Source: Skermanella aerolata KACC 11604
Lineage (GTDB): Bacteria > Pseudomonadota > Alphaproteobacteria > Azospirillales > Azospirillaceae
Assembly: GCF_000936425.1 (NCBI RefSeq)
Contig: NZ_AVFK01000023.1
Span: 62,001 to 126,000 of the forward strand
Length of the DNA stretch: 64,000 nucleotides
Direction of reading: 5' to 3'
Part shown: one piece after another, positions 25,491-34,910 of the stretch
Layout: the number at the start of each line of letters is the position of its first letter
Numbering within the stretch: position 1 is the first letter of the stretch
Made by a program: the position numbers and the translations under genes
Notes under the pieces: generated by a model
The model's input: the letters and a program-made list of their open reading frames with translations, nothing else
Databases searched by the model: none
What the model was told of the DNA's origin: nothing

Positions 25491-28115
25491 TCATGTGAAC
25501 TCGTAGCGCAGTTCCCCCCGGTCCACGCCGACATGGATGCCGGTGAGCGGCTGCCGGTCGCGCAGCCGTCTCAAGATCTCCCGGCTGATATCCGGCAGAA
25601 GCGTTCCGGTCAGGATGGCGTCGATCATCCTTCCTCCGCTTTCCACCTCGTCGCAACGTGCGCGGATATGGGCGACCAGCGCATCGGCATAGGTGAACGG
25701 CGCATCCTGGCTCGCTTCGATGCGGTTTCGGATGGCACTCAAACGCAGGCCGATTATGCGATCGAGCATTGCGTCCGTCAGCGGATAATACGGGACGACT
25801 GAGATGCGGCCGAGCAGTGCCGCCGGGAATACCTCCAGCAGGGGATCGCGCAGGGCGCGGGAAATGTCCTCGGGCGCCGGCAGCCGCATGGCATCCTCGC
25901 ACAGCCGCAGGATGAGGTCGGACCCGACATTCGACGTCAGCAGGATGATCGTATTGCGGAAGTCGATCCGCCGGCCTTCGCCGTCTTCCATCCAGCCTTT
26001 GTCGAAGACCTGGAAGAAAAGCTCGTGGACATCGGGATGCGCCTTTTCGATCTCGTCGAGCAGGACGACGCTGTAGGGCTTGCGGCGCACCGCTTCGGTC
26101 AGGCGCCCGCCTTCGCCATATCCGACATAGCCCGGCGGCGAGCCTTTCAATGTCGAAACCGTGTGCGCCTCCTGGAACTCCGACATGTTGATCGTGACGA
26201 CGTTGTCGTCGCTGCCGAACAGGCTCTCCGCCAGCGCCAGGGCGGTCTCCGTCTTGCCGACGCCGGACGGACCGACTAGCAGGAACACGCCCTTTGGCTT
26301 GGATGGGTCGCCTAGGCCGGCGCGCGCGGTCTCCAACCGTCTTGCGATGGCGTCGAGCGCATGGTCCTGGCCGATCACGCGGCGCTTCAGCGTATCGGCC
26401 AAAGTCAGGACCGCGTCGATCTCGTCGGACAGCATCCGGCCGACGGGGATACCAGTCCAGCTTTCTATTATGGTTGCCACGGCCTGTTCGTCGACCGCGG
26501 GCAGCACCAGGGGACGCCCACCCTGAAGTGCCGCGAGATCGACGCGCAGCCCCCGGAGATCATCGAGTTCATCCGGCGATTCCCGGTCGCGCAGACGGGC
26601 TTCCAGCCCGACGATTTGCGAGACCAGGGCGGACTCCTCGGCATGGCGCGCTTGGAGCCCGGCCAGCGCCGACCGTTCCGCCGCCAGCTGGGTGAACAGC
26701 AGGTCCTCTCGCGCTTCGTCCAGACGGCCGACTTGCCGCTCCGCCGCCAGGGCTGTCAGTTCGGTATCGAGAACCTCGATCCGCCGCATCGCCTCTTCGA
26801 TCGCCGCCGGCACCGCATTCTGGCTCAACGCCACCCTTGCGCATGCCGTGTCCAGCACCGAAACGGCCTTGTCCGGCAGTTGGCGGCCCTGGATATAGCG
26901 ATGCGAAAAGCGGACCGCAGCCACGACCGCCTCGTCCAGCACGGCGATCCCGTGGTGTTCGGCAAAGACCGGGACCATCCCGCGCAGCATGGCGACGGCG
27001 CGCTCCTCGTCCGGCTCGTCGATCTGGACGACCTGGAACCGGCGGGTCAACGCCGGGTCCTTTTCGATATGCTTCTTGTATTCCGCCCAGGTCGTGGCGG
27101 CGATCGTGCGCAGCGTCCCGCGCGCCAATGCCGGTTTGAGCAGGTTGGCGGCGTCGCCCGTTCCGGCGGTCCCACCCGCGCCGATCAGGGAATGCGCCTC
27201 GTCGATGAACAGGACGATCGGCTTTGCCGATTTGCCGATCTCGGCGATCACCTGTTTCAGACGGTTCTCGAACTCGCCCTTGGCCGAGGCCCCGGCCTGG
27301 AGAGCGGCGAGATCGAGCGACAGCAGCCTTACATCGCGCAGGGCTGGCGGTACGTCGCCTTTCGCGATCCGTGCGGCCAGGGCTTCCACGACGGCGGTCT
27401 TGCCGACGCCGGCTTCGCCGACGACGATCGGGTTGTTCTGCCGACGCCGCATCAAGATATCGACGATCAGCCGGATTTCGCGTTCACGGCCGGCTGCCGG
27501 GTCGATCCGTTCGGCCTCCGCTTCCGCGGTCATGTCGGTGACGTATCGGCCCAAAGCCGTCTCGTGACCGGCGAGCTGTACGGCTGCCACCGGAGCGGCG
27601 TCGCCGGTAAGATCGATGCCTTCTTCGGACGATCCCCCCTCGGAGGAACCCCGGGTCAGGTCGCCCAAGCGCTCCGCGATGGCGGCCGCCTCGACACGCT
27701 TGAGAAGCGGTGAGATGTCACAGGCCAGCCGGCGCAGCCGCGTGTCCTCGAGCATGCCATGCAGCAGGTGGCCGGTGCGGATTCTGGATTGGCTGAACAG
27801 CAGGCTTGCGCTGATCCAGCCTCGCTCCATGACGAGTTCAAGCTCACGGGAGAAGTCGAGCCTGGAGGAGCGTTCTCGGACCATGCTCGACAGCGCGGCT
27901 TCGATGTCCTTCAGCAAGGCGTCGCGCGGAACCTGAAGCCGATCGAGGATCAGCGAAGCATCGCTGTCCTCGGAACGCAGCCAGCGATCGAGCCAGTGTA
28001 CCGGTTCGATATAAGTATCGCCGCGCAGGGTCGCGAACTCGAAGGCACCCTGGAGGCTTTTCATCGAGAACTCGCCGAGCCGGCCGAATACGGTGTTGCG
28101 GGTAATGATCGTCAT
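25491..28115 (-). CDS. tssH: Type VI secretion ATPase TssH/ClpV
   Basis: AAA+ disaggregase that extracts and recycles the contracted TssB/TssC sheath; 874 residues, cytoplasmic. It has the N-terminal Clp-N repeats (FEFATLRGDTYIEPVHWLDR). The first ATPase domain carries Walker A GEAGVGKT and Walker B IVLFIDEAHSL, and a coiled-coil middle region follows (about 440-540). The second ATPase domain carries GPSGVGKT, VVLLDEIEKAH and the pore-loop region GSPPGYVGYGEGG. The LTRRFQVVQIDEPDEE sensor region is ClpV-like. Its start lies about 150 nt after the kinase gene stop. Both ATP sites look intact. Confidence 0.96.
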   Translation of the reverse strand: MTIITRNTVFGRLGEFSMKSLQGAFEFATLRGDTYIEPVHWLDRWLRSEDSDASLILDRLQVPRDALLKDIEAALSSMVRERSSRLDFSRELELVMERGWISASLLFSQSRIRTGHLLHGMLEDTRLRRLACDISPLLKRVEAAAIAERLGDLTRGSSEGGSSEEGIDLTGDAAPVAAVQLAGHETALGRYVTDMTAEAEAERIDPAAGREREIRLIVDILMRRRQNNPIVVGEAGVGKTAVVEALAARIAKGDVPPALRDVRLLSLDLAALQAGASAKGEFENRLKQVIAEIGKSAKPIVLFIDEAHSLIGAGGTAGTGDAANLLKPALARGTLRTIAATTWAEYKKHIEKDPALTRRFQVVQIDEPDEERAVAMLRGMVPVFAEHHGIAVLDEAVVAAVRFSHRYIQGRQLPDKAVSVLDTACARVALSQNAVPAAIEEAMRRIEVLDTELTALAAERQVGRLDEAREDLLFTQLAAERSALAGLQARHAEESALVSQIVGLEARLRDRESPDELDDLRGLRVDLAALQGGRPLVLPAVDEQAVATIIESWTGIPVGRMLSDEIDAVLTLADTLKRRVIGQDHALDAIARRLETARAGLGDPSKPKGVFLLVGPSGVGKTETALALAESLFGSDDNVVTINMSEFQEAHTVSTLKGSPPGYVGYGEGGRLTEAVRRKPYSVVLLDEIEKAHPDVHELFFQVFDKGWMEDGEGRRIDFRNTIILLTSNVGSDLILRLCEDAMRLPAPEDISRALRDPLLEVFPAALLGRISVVPYYPLTDAMLDRIIGLRLSAIRNRIEASQDAPFTYADALVAHIRARCDEVESGGRMIDAILTGTLLPDISREILRRLRDRQPLTGIHVGVDRGELRYEFT

Positions 28116-28262
28116 CGCAGCGATCTTTCTTTAACTTGCATGCCCGAAATGCCGGATGCCGGCGGTTGGGGACTGTCGCGTCACAGTTACCAGTCGGTGA
28201 GGGAAAGGCTTCATGCAAAGCCGGTCTATCGATATTCAGGTGCTGAACGGTCCGAAACAACA

Positions 28263-29597
28263 TCAAGACTTCGACGGGAATTCTTCCAGGAACTTCCTGC
28301 GGAATGCTTCCCGGTCCTTCTCGTGTTTTATGTGAACCGCCAACTGGTCGTAGAATTGGCTGACCGATGCCGCTCGCAACGAGCCTTGGCGGACCAGGAT
28401 ACGACCGAAGGGTCCGATGAAGCTGACCAGCAGCGTTTGTACCGCCTCCAGCGCCTCGGGCGACATCGACAGTCCGGCGCCGCTGTCAAGTTCGGGCGAG
28501 GAGGGAGGGGGAGAGGGGGAGGGGGAGGGCACCTTCGGCCTGCGCGTCGCGAACGCATGCAGGAACCGGTCGCGGTTTCGCGCATCGGGAATACCGGCCG
28601 CCAACTGGGAGACGATTTGCTCCTCCGACGCGGCGCGTCTCCCCGCTTCGCGCACCAGGATGCGGGCTATCGGTCCGGTCACTTCCATCAACTCGCGCTC
28701 GACGCGCTCGATAAAGTCGGATTGCAAGCCGCCTGTCGCCGTCGACGCCTCGGCAGGCCAGAGTTCGCTGTCGTCCGGCCGCGACACGGCCGATGCAAGG
28801 GCCTCCGCAAAGGCGTCTGCCGTCTCGAAGCGGTCATCCCGTTGCTTTGCGAGGGCGCGTTTCAGCACGGGCGTCAGGCGCGGATCGAAATCGCCGGCAC
28901 GGTGCGGATCGATGGGGCGATCCGAGGCAAGTTCGACCAGCATTCCGGCCAAGCTCGCCCCTTGATAGGGTGAGCGCCCGGTGACCAGATGGAGCAGCAC
29001 CATGCCGGCGGCGAACAGATCGGCCCTGTGATCCAGATCGTCGCCCTTGAGTTGCTCGGGGGCCATGAAGGCTGGGGTGCCGAGCATCATCCCGTTGACC
29101 GTGATATCGCCGCCGCCAATGCGGGCGATGCCGAAATCGGTGACCTTCAGCCGCCGGTCTGCGCCGACGATCAGATTGGCCGGCTTTATGTCGCGGTGGA
29201 TCACGCCGCGCCCGTGCGCGTGGCCGAGCGCTGCCAGCAACTGCCCGATCAGATCGGCCGCGAGTGCTGCCGGGAACCGGCGCTGCCCGGTCATCAGATG
29301 CTGGAGCGACCTGCCCGGCGCCAGTTCCATCACGATATGGGGGTCGCCGTCCTGCTCCAGGTAGTCGTAGATCGCGACGATGTTGGTATGCTGGCAGCGT
29401 CCGGCCGACTTCACCTCGACCTTGAAGCGCGCCAGATGCTGGGCGCGGTCGTCGGGGTTCAGCAAGTTCGCGTGGATCGCCTTGATCGCCACCGGACGTC
29501 CGATCACCGGGTCTTCGCCCCGGAAGACGGACCCCATCGCACCGGAACCGATACGCTCCAGCAGGACATAGCGACCCAATTCATAGGGCAGTTCCAT
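28263..29597 (-). CDS. Soluble Ser/Thr protein kinase of the T6SS locus (PpkA/TagE role) with duplicated C-terminal domain
   Basis: Hanks-type kinase of 444 residues. All catalytic parts are present: glycine loop GSGAMGSVF, Lys39 in VAIKAI, HRDIKPAN at 134-141, DFG at 154-156, and APEQL. It has no membrane helix, unlike PpkA proteins with a periplasmic sensor. After residue 290 come two similar units, about 297-350 (ELMEVTGPIARILVREAGRR) and 384-438 (LLVSFIGPFGRILVRQGSLR), joined by a Pro/Ser-rich linker. These look like an internal duplication of a small helical domain (GPxxRILVR...AAS...Y/IxxQLA). In T6SS the kinase phosphorylates the FHA protein TagH to switch on assembly. The start is 42 nt after the haem/HAMP sensor gene, its likely input partner. 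Confidence 0.88.
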   Translation of the reverse strand: MELPYELGRYVLLERIGSGAMGSVFRGEDPVIGRPVAIKAIHANLLNPDDRAQHLARFKVEVKSAGRCQHTNIVAIYDYLEQDGDPHIVMELAPGRSLQHLMTGQRRFPAALAADLIGQLLAALGHAHGRGVIHRDIKPANLIVGADRRLKVTDFGIARIGGGDITVNGMMLGTPAFMAPEQLKGDDLDHRADLFAAGMVLLHLVTGRSPYQGASLAGMLVELASDRPIDPHRAGDFDPRLTPVLKRALAKQRDDRFETADAFAEALASAVSRPDDSELWPAEASTATGGLQSDFIERVERELMEVTGPIARILVREAGRRAASEEQIVSQLAAGIPDARNRDRFLHAFATRRPKVPSPSPSPPPSSPELDSGAGLSMSPEALEAVQTLLVSFIGPFGRILVRQGSLRAASVSQFYDQLAVHIKHEKDREAFRRKFLEEFPSKS

Positions 29598-29639
29598 TGA
29601 CGATACTCCCCCCGCCGTGCGGGTTCTCCGGCAAAGCGG

Positions 29640-30512
29640 TCATGTGCCTTCGATCAATCGAAGGGCACCTTCCAGGCTGCGACGCATTCGATTGAACGAC
29701 AGGCTGAGGGTCGCGATCTCGTCGCTGCCCCGGCACTCGTATTCCGGCGTGTCCGGTTTGCCCAGGCTGACATCGCTGGCGATCTTCGCCATGTCCTGGA
29801 TCGGCTTGACGACAAGGTAATAGAGAAAGAGGTTGAGCACGGCCAGGACCGACAGGAAGACCGTTCCGCAGGTGAGCAGCAGGTGAACGACGGCCTTCTC
29901 GGCCCGTGCGAGCGGCAGGCTGAGGGGTACCGAAACGATCTGTGCCCCGACAGTCTCGTTGGGTTGCCAGCCGAACCCGTTGGCGCTGCCGTAGGTGTCG
30001 ATCATGGCACTCGGCGCATTGGCCGGCGTGCTGTGGCAAACGAGGCATTCCGGTGCCGCGACCAGCGGGCGCGACAGGCTCATGATCGGACCGTTCGGCG
30101 TCTGCCGCTCGGTCACCATTTCGGTTCGGTCGGGAAAGGACCGGAAACCGTTGACGATGTCGGCTTCGGATTCGGTCGGACGATCCCGCAGATTGGTCGG
30201 GTTGAGCGCCACATTGCGGACCGAATAATCCGGGTAGTGCTGGCGCAGGTCTTCGAAGATCGAACCGGCGGCGAAGAACGGTACCGCCGCCCTGACGAAC
30301 TTGTCATGTCCGAGCGCCTGCGGCAGGGGAGTGACCTCCTGCTTGGTGTAGCGCATGATCGAGTCGCTGGACTGCATCATGATCCGGGCATTTGCGAGGA
30401 CTGCGGTGCGGGCATCGGCAACGAACCTCTCCCGCATCAGCAGGGCAGACACGATCAGGCCGGCGACGAAAGCCAGCGTGATCACGAGGTTGAATTTTAC
30501 GATCAGCCGCAT
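29640..30512 (-). CDS. Membrane haem-binding (DUF3365/Tll0287-like) sensor with HAMP domain
   Basis: A 290-residue membrane protein. TM1 is at about residues 8-26, then a periplasmic domain (27-208), TM2 (209-233) and a cytoplasmic HAMP linker (234-285, VVKPIQDMAKIASDVSLGKP). The periplasmic domain has a c-type haem motif CLVCH (Cys156, Cys159, His160) in the DUF3365-like context LSRPLVAAPECLVCHSTPA and PNGPIMSLSRPL. There is no kinase, cyclase or methyl-accepting domain, so the signal must pass to another protein. It lies 42 nt upstream of the soluble kinase gene and 22 nt after tagF. A redox or gas input to T6SS activation is the natural reading, but it is inference from order and topology. 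Confidence 0.85.
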   Translation of the reverse strand: MRLIVKFNLVITLAFVAGLIVSALLMRERFVADARTAVLANARIMMQSSDSIMRYTKQEVTPLPQALGHDKFVRAAVPFFAAGSIFEDLRQHYPDYSVRNVALNPTNLRDRPTESEADIVNGFRSFPDRTEMVTERQTPNGPIMSLSRPLVAAPECLVCHSTPANAPSAMIDTYGSANGFGWQPNETVGAQIVSVPLSLPLARAEKAVVHLLLTCGTVFLSVLAVLNLFLYYLVVKPIQDMAKIASDVSLGKPDTPEYECRGSDEIATLSLSFNRMRRSLEGALRLIEGT

Positions 30513-30534
30513 GGCGACCTCCCTATGATCGGCG

Positions 30535-31284
30535 TCATGCCGTCCGGTCCCATTCCAGCGGGGCCGGGTCCGGATCGTCGGCCTGCGTAGCGCCGTCCGT
30601 CACCGTCCAGCCATGGTCGCCCCAGGAACCGTCGATCAGGGCAGGGAAGGCGGCGGGAGGGACCAGTCCCAAAGTGAGGGCGACGCCGGAGCCGAACGCC
30701 GGCGTGCCGGCGGTCCACCAGATCGCAGCATCCCGCCCGGATACCGCCTGTCGGCGCAGTGCCGCCGTCACGGCAAGGATGCTGGGAAGTTCGTGCCAGA
30801 ACCCGCCGGAGTGCGCGGCGCTGAGCGACGGCCATCGGGTTGGTCCGCCGGCGGCGGACCGGAGGGACGGCAGGGGCCGGTCCAGCCATCCGAGATCGAA
30901 ATCGGGCCGGTCGGTCGCGCCGGCCATCGCTTCCAATGTCTCGAACCATCCGGTCCCGGCATCCATGACGGTGAAGATGTCGGCAGCGCCCGGCAGTTCC
31001 GCCGCCAGCACGAATGGAAAGCAGCGCCCGACGGCATCCGTGCTCGGGCGCAGAACCCCGGTCCAGCCGGCACGGCCGCATGTGCCGGCCGGCAGGGCGA
31101 AACGCCAAGTGGGTGATGCCAGGAAGCGCTGCCTCCAGGAATCGCCGCCCCAGGATTCGCCGGCCGCGAGAGCCGACTGAATCCAGGCATCCCAGGGCTT
31201 GATGAAATCCTCGGGCAGACGGCGGCTGACGAAGTCGGCTCGGGCGGGAAGCTTGCCGTAATAGCCGATGCGTGAAACGGTCAT
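30535..31284 (-). CDS. tagF: Type VI secretion regulator TagF (ImpM family)
   Basis: A 249-residue cytoplasmic protein of the TagF/ImpM family, a post-translational repressor of T6SS in Pseudomonas and Agrobacterium. The diagnostic N-terminus GYYGKLPARADFVSRRLPE is followed by FIKPWDAWIQSAL and the conserved GVLRPSTDAVGRCFPFVLAA. The C-terminal third is Gly/Pro/Asp-rich. In Agrobacterium TagF is fused to the PppA phosphatase; here it is not, and no PppA-like phosphatase is visible in the locus. It starts 15 nt after tssM, in the same operon. Confidence 0.93.
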   Translation of the reverse strand: MTVSRIGYYGKLPARADFVSRRLPEDFIKPWDAWIQSALAAGESWGGDSWRQRFLASPTWRFALPAGTCGRAGWTGVLRPSTDAVGRCFPFVLAAELPGAADIFTVMDAGTGWFETLEAMAGATDRPDFDLGWLDRPLPSLRSAAGGPTRWPSLSAAHSGGFWHELPSILAVTAALRRQAVSGRDAAIWWTAGTPAFGSGVALTLGLVPPAAFPALIDGSWGDHGWTVTDGATQADDPDPAPLEWDRTA

Positions 31285-31299
31285 GATACGGCTCCCAAG

Positions 31300-34200
31300 T
31301 TATAGCGTTCTGGGGCAGCGGAATGCGCTGACGGGATTCGCCCCGAACGGGTTTGCAAGGCTGCTTTCCTGAAGGACGAGGTCGGCCTCGGCGGGACCGC
31401 TGGCGATCCGGACGGAAAGACGATCGCGCGTCGCGGCGGCAGACTGGAGCACGCTGCGGTCGAGCAGGCGGAACAGCGACCAGGGACCGTCGATGACGAT
31501 CGCGGACGGACGGGAATTGGGAAGACCGGACTTGAAGATCACGCTGGTACCGGCGGCAGGATCGTTTCCGGGCCAGCTCAGTTGCGCCGACTGAGCGCTC
31601 CCTGGAGCAAGGCTGGCCGTCCTGCCGCCGACGGAGACGTCGATCCCGCTGGTCTCGAAGCTGGTCCGCACCAGTGTCAGGCGGAAGCCGGCTTCCGGTC
31701 TGGCGCTGCCGGGCGGAAACATGCTGTCGCGGATCAGTGCCGCCCGCTCGAACTGGGCAAGGGACTCCCGCGACAGCTTCAGATCGACCGAGCCGAATTT
31801 ACGCCATCGCCACGGTTTGCCGGACTTGTCGACGAAAGAAGCGAGATTCTGTTCGAAGAAGCTGTCGATCAGCCCGCCCTTCGCAAAGAGCCGGGCGAAG
31901 TCTTCGAGCGAGATTTCGCTGGCGCCGTTCTTGTCGAAGGGATATCGGCCAGCCGTCGCCTGGGCACAGAACTGCCCGCCGCTTCCCAGCCAGGCATCGG
32001 TGAGCCGTTGGCGCACGCCATCCGCCGACATGGAGGAACTGGTCCTGCTGATGCCGGTGATCCACTGGCGGACCGGAGCGGGCAGGCTGGCGGCCTGCGT
32101 GTCGATCTCGGCCAGGGCAGCGGCACCTTCGGCGCTGCCTTGCAGCGGGCTACCTCCCGCGTCCCCGGAGCGTGCGCCCCCGAAGCGGGCCTGGTTGAGC
32201 GAGCGGTAGAGGTTGCCGAGATTGGCGATCACCTCGTCGATCTGCGGTCGCGCGCTGGCCGAACTGCCGGGCGGAACCGTGCTCAGCGCATGCAGTTCCC
32301 GGAAATGCTCGCCGCTGAAGCGCTCGGCCAGGGCAGCGATGCTGTCGGGGTTCCGCTGCTGAAGCAGGAGCTTGGCGAGTTTCTCGTCGGCCATCGCCTG
32401 ACGGTCGGGGGACGCCGCATCGCCCGTCGGCTGTGTCAGCGCTGTTTCGGTGCCGGCCGAGACCACCAGAAGGCGGATCGGAGAGGTCGGCGAGGACAGG
32501 ATGCTGAGCGTGCGCAGGGCATCGTCATAGGATTTGGCCGAATTGACGGCGACATCGCCCAGCAGCTTGTCCCATTGGAGCGCGAACGCCTGGAGATAGA
32601 GACCGACGGTATCGCGTTCGTGCTCCGCCTCGGCTTCCGGGCTCATCTTAGCCAGCTTGGCGCCGAGGACCCATGCCTCCCGCCGCGTCGTTTCGGCGTA
32701 ATGGGGCAGCAGCGGCAGGAAGGTCCTGAAGAAGCCGTCGCGGGTATACAGACCGGGAATGCCGTCGGCCAGCGGCAGGCCGCTGGCGCGGTGGAAGACC
32801 CAGGTACCCGCCGGGCCGGCATGATCGGCTATGGTCCAGCCGGGAAGTGCGGCGGCCTCCGGACTGGCGGCAATCGCGTCGAGCGTCTGCTTGGCGAGCG
32901 AAGTCTGTTTCAGGACAGCGCGGAGCTGGCTCACCAGATCGCCGTCCAATCCTACTTGCGGCAGCGGACGCTCGAGCAGGGCCTTGATATGGCCGCCGAG
33001 ATCCTGCCGCAGCGGGGCATCCTGCTGGTCGGGAAAGGATGCCCTGATCTCGAACTCGAACCAGCGCTCGACGAAGGCGCGGTCCATCGGTCCCTGTCCG
33101 CCGAGCATGAGATAAGCCTTCAAAGCCTGATAAAGGAAGTTCGGATCGTCGCGTCGCTTGCGGAGCTGATCCTCCAATCTCAGGATCAGGCGCGGCAGCA
33201 GCACGGAGCCGAGGATGCGCCGATAGGCGCCGACCGTCTGCGATCCGAGCTTTTCGGTCTGGTCCAGGCCCAAGCCCAGACCCATACTCGCCAGCCACGA
33301 GCGGGGAAATCCGCGTTCCGCATAGCCGGTGGGCAAGTCGCGCACATCGTTGAGCAGGGGCAGGACACGGGCGAGGTCGATATCGCCAACTTGGTCCAGG
33401 TCCATCTCCCGCGCCTTCGCGGTGTAGTCGCCAGCGGCGGCTTCGACCTTCGTGATCAGCGTCCGATTGAGCATATAGCCGGTTCCCGCCACTCCGACCG
33501 CCGCGACGCACAGGACCGCGATCGCGCCATGAAGGCTCCAGGCGATACGGCGCCGGTGTCGCTCGATTCGGGGATCGGCATCCGCCAGCCCGGCTTCACC
33601 GAACACCACCTCGCGCAGCAGGCGGTTCAGGAAATAGCTTCGCTTCTGCTGGATACCGGCCGCTTTCGGCTGAGGACCGATTCCGAAACTTCTTCTCATG
33701 GCGGCCAGGACGCGGTCGATCGGCGTGCCGACCTGGGTGCCGCTGACGAAATAGGCGCCGCGCAGCATGATCCCCTGCTCGAAGGAATTCGGCCGGAACG
33801 CCTCCTCGACGAACTGGGTCATCGCGTCCTTGATGCTGGCGACCTGATGCGGGAAGCTGTAGACGGCGCTGCGCCGGACGCTATCGCTTTCCTGATTCAG
33901 CCGGTCGATCAGTCTTTCGTCCAGCCGGCCGACCAGCGCGTCGAATTCACTGCCGAAGTGGTCTACCGGCGTGACGTCCAGGTCGTTCTTGTGGTCACCA
34001 TCCCGATCAAAGGTGAAGCCCCAGACGGACTGCCGGCCTTCGCGGCCGAGATCGTCGAAGAACTCCGTAAAGCCGGAGATCAGGTCCGCCTTGGTCAGGA
34101 GCAGGTAGACCGGCAACTGGATCTGCAACTCGGCCTGCACTTCCTGAATGCGCCGGCGGATCAGCCGGGCATGCGCCAGACGCGCCTCCTCCCCGCCTTC

Positions 34201-34899
34201 AGTTACCTCGTTGACCGCGATTGCCACCAGCAACCCGTTCAGTGGCTGGCGGCGGCGGTATCGTCTCAGCAGGCGCAGAAAGCTCAGCCAGGCGGCATGG
34301 TCCTTGCCGGCATCGCTGTCCTGGGTCGTGTAGCGGCCGGCGGTATCGATCAGCACGGCCTCGTCGGTGAACCACCAGTCGCAGCTTCGCGTTCCACCGA
34401 CGCCGCGCATGGCATTCCGGCCGAACCGGTCGGCAAGCGGGAAGTTGAGGCCGGCATTGACCAGCGCCGTCGTCTTTCCGGAACCCGGCGGTCCGATGAT
34501 GACGTACCACGGTATCTGGTACAGCCAGCGTTTGCCTGCGGCTCCCTGGAAACGGCGCTTCCTGAGCACCGACAGGGCTTCCCGCAGGCGTTGCGCGATC
34601 TCAGCACTCTCCTGGGCGTCTTCGGCTCCGCCAAGGGAAACGGCGTCCGGCCGGACCGCCGCATCGAGCATGGCCGCATTCTGCCGGAACGTTCTCCAAC
34701 TCTCGGCCAGCCTCGTTACCCCGTAGATCGCCGGTGCCAAGGCGGCCAAACCGACGCTGCCGGCCAGGCTGGAGAAAGGGGCAGCACCACCGATCGAAAT
34801 CAGCGGCCCGACGACGAAGGCTGCGCTGGATACAACGGCGAGGCCGCAGAGAATGAGTCCCGTCCGCAGGGAGATCGGCAGCTTCAGAGCATCGATCAT
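31300..34899 (-). CDS. tssM: Type VI secretion membrane protein TssM (IcmF)
   Basis: Inner-membrane component of the trans-envelope complex, 1199 residues. It has two N-terminal membrane helices (about 12-33 and 43-65) and a cytoplasmic domain with an intact Walker A GPPGSGKT (136-143) and AVLIDTAGRY as the following NTPase motif. A third helix follows near residue 455 (ALHGAIAVLCVAAVG-like segment). The long periplasmic part contains the IcmF-related and C-terminal domains (FPPGSARPEAGFRLTL, SWPGNDPAAGTSVIF). The ATG at 34899 has GAGGGAA about 7 nt upstream; the GTG 15 nt earlier overlaps the tssL stop. No tssJ lipoprotein gene, its usual outer-membrane partner, is present. Confidence 0.96.
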   Translation of the reverse strand: MIDALKLPISLRTGLILCGLAVVSSAAFVVGPLISIGGAAPFSSLAGSVGLAALAPAIYGVTRLAESWRTFRQNAAMLDAAVRPDAVSLGGAEDAQESAEIAQRLREALSVLRKRRFQGAAGKRWLYQIPWYVIIGPPGSGKTTALVNAGLNFPLADRFGRNAMRGVGGTRSCDWWFTDEAVLIDTAGRYTTQDSDAGKDHAAWLSFLRLLRRYRRRQPLNGLLVAIAVNEVTEGGEEARLAHARLIRRRIQEVQAELQIQLPVYLLLTKADLISGFTEFFDDLGREGRQSVWGFTFDRDGDHKNDLDVTPVDHFGSEFDALVGRLDERLIDRLNQESDSVRRSAVYSFPHQVASIKDAMTQFVEEAFRPNSFEQGIMLRGAYFVSGTQVGTPIDRVLAAMRRSFGIGPQPKAAGIQQKRSYFLNRLLREVVFGEAGLADADPRIERHRRRIAWSLHGAIAVLCVAAVGVAGTGYMLNRTLITKVEAAAGDYTAKAREMDLDQVGDIDLARVLPLLNDVRDLPTGYAERGFPRSWLASMGLGLGLDQTEKLGSQTVGAYRRILGSVLLPRLILRLEDQLRKRRDDPNFLYQALKAYLMLGGQGPMDRAFVERWFEFEIRASFPDQQDAPLRQDLGGHIKALLERPLPQVGLDGDLVSQLRAVLKQTSLAKQTLDAIAASPEAAALPGWTIADHAGPAGTWVFHRASGLPLADGIPGLYTRDGFFRTFLPLLPHYAETTRREAWVLGAKLAKMSPEAEAEHERDTVGLYLQAFALQWDKLLGDVAVNSAKSYDDALRTLSILSSPTSPIRLLVVSAGTETALTQPTGDAASPDRQAMADEKLAKLLLQQRNPDSIAALAERFSGEHFRELHALSTVPPGSSASARPQIDEVIANLGNLYRSLNQARFGGARSGDAGGSPLQGSAEGAAALAEIDTQAASLPAPVRQWITGISRTSSSMSADGVRQRLTDAWLGSGGQFCAQATAGRYPFDKNGASEISLEDFARLFAKGGLIDSFFEQNLASFVDKSGKPWRWRKFGSVDLKLSRESLAQFERAALIRDSMFPPGSARPEAGFRLTLVRTSFETSGIDVSVGGRTASLAPGSAQSAQLSWPGNDPAAGTSVIFKSGLPNSRPSAIVIDGPWSLFRLLDRSVLQSAAATRDRLSVRIASGPAEADLVLQESSLANPFGANPVSAFRCPRTL

Positions 34900-34910
34900 G
34901 GAATTTTCCC

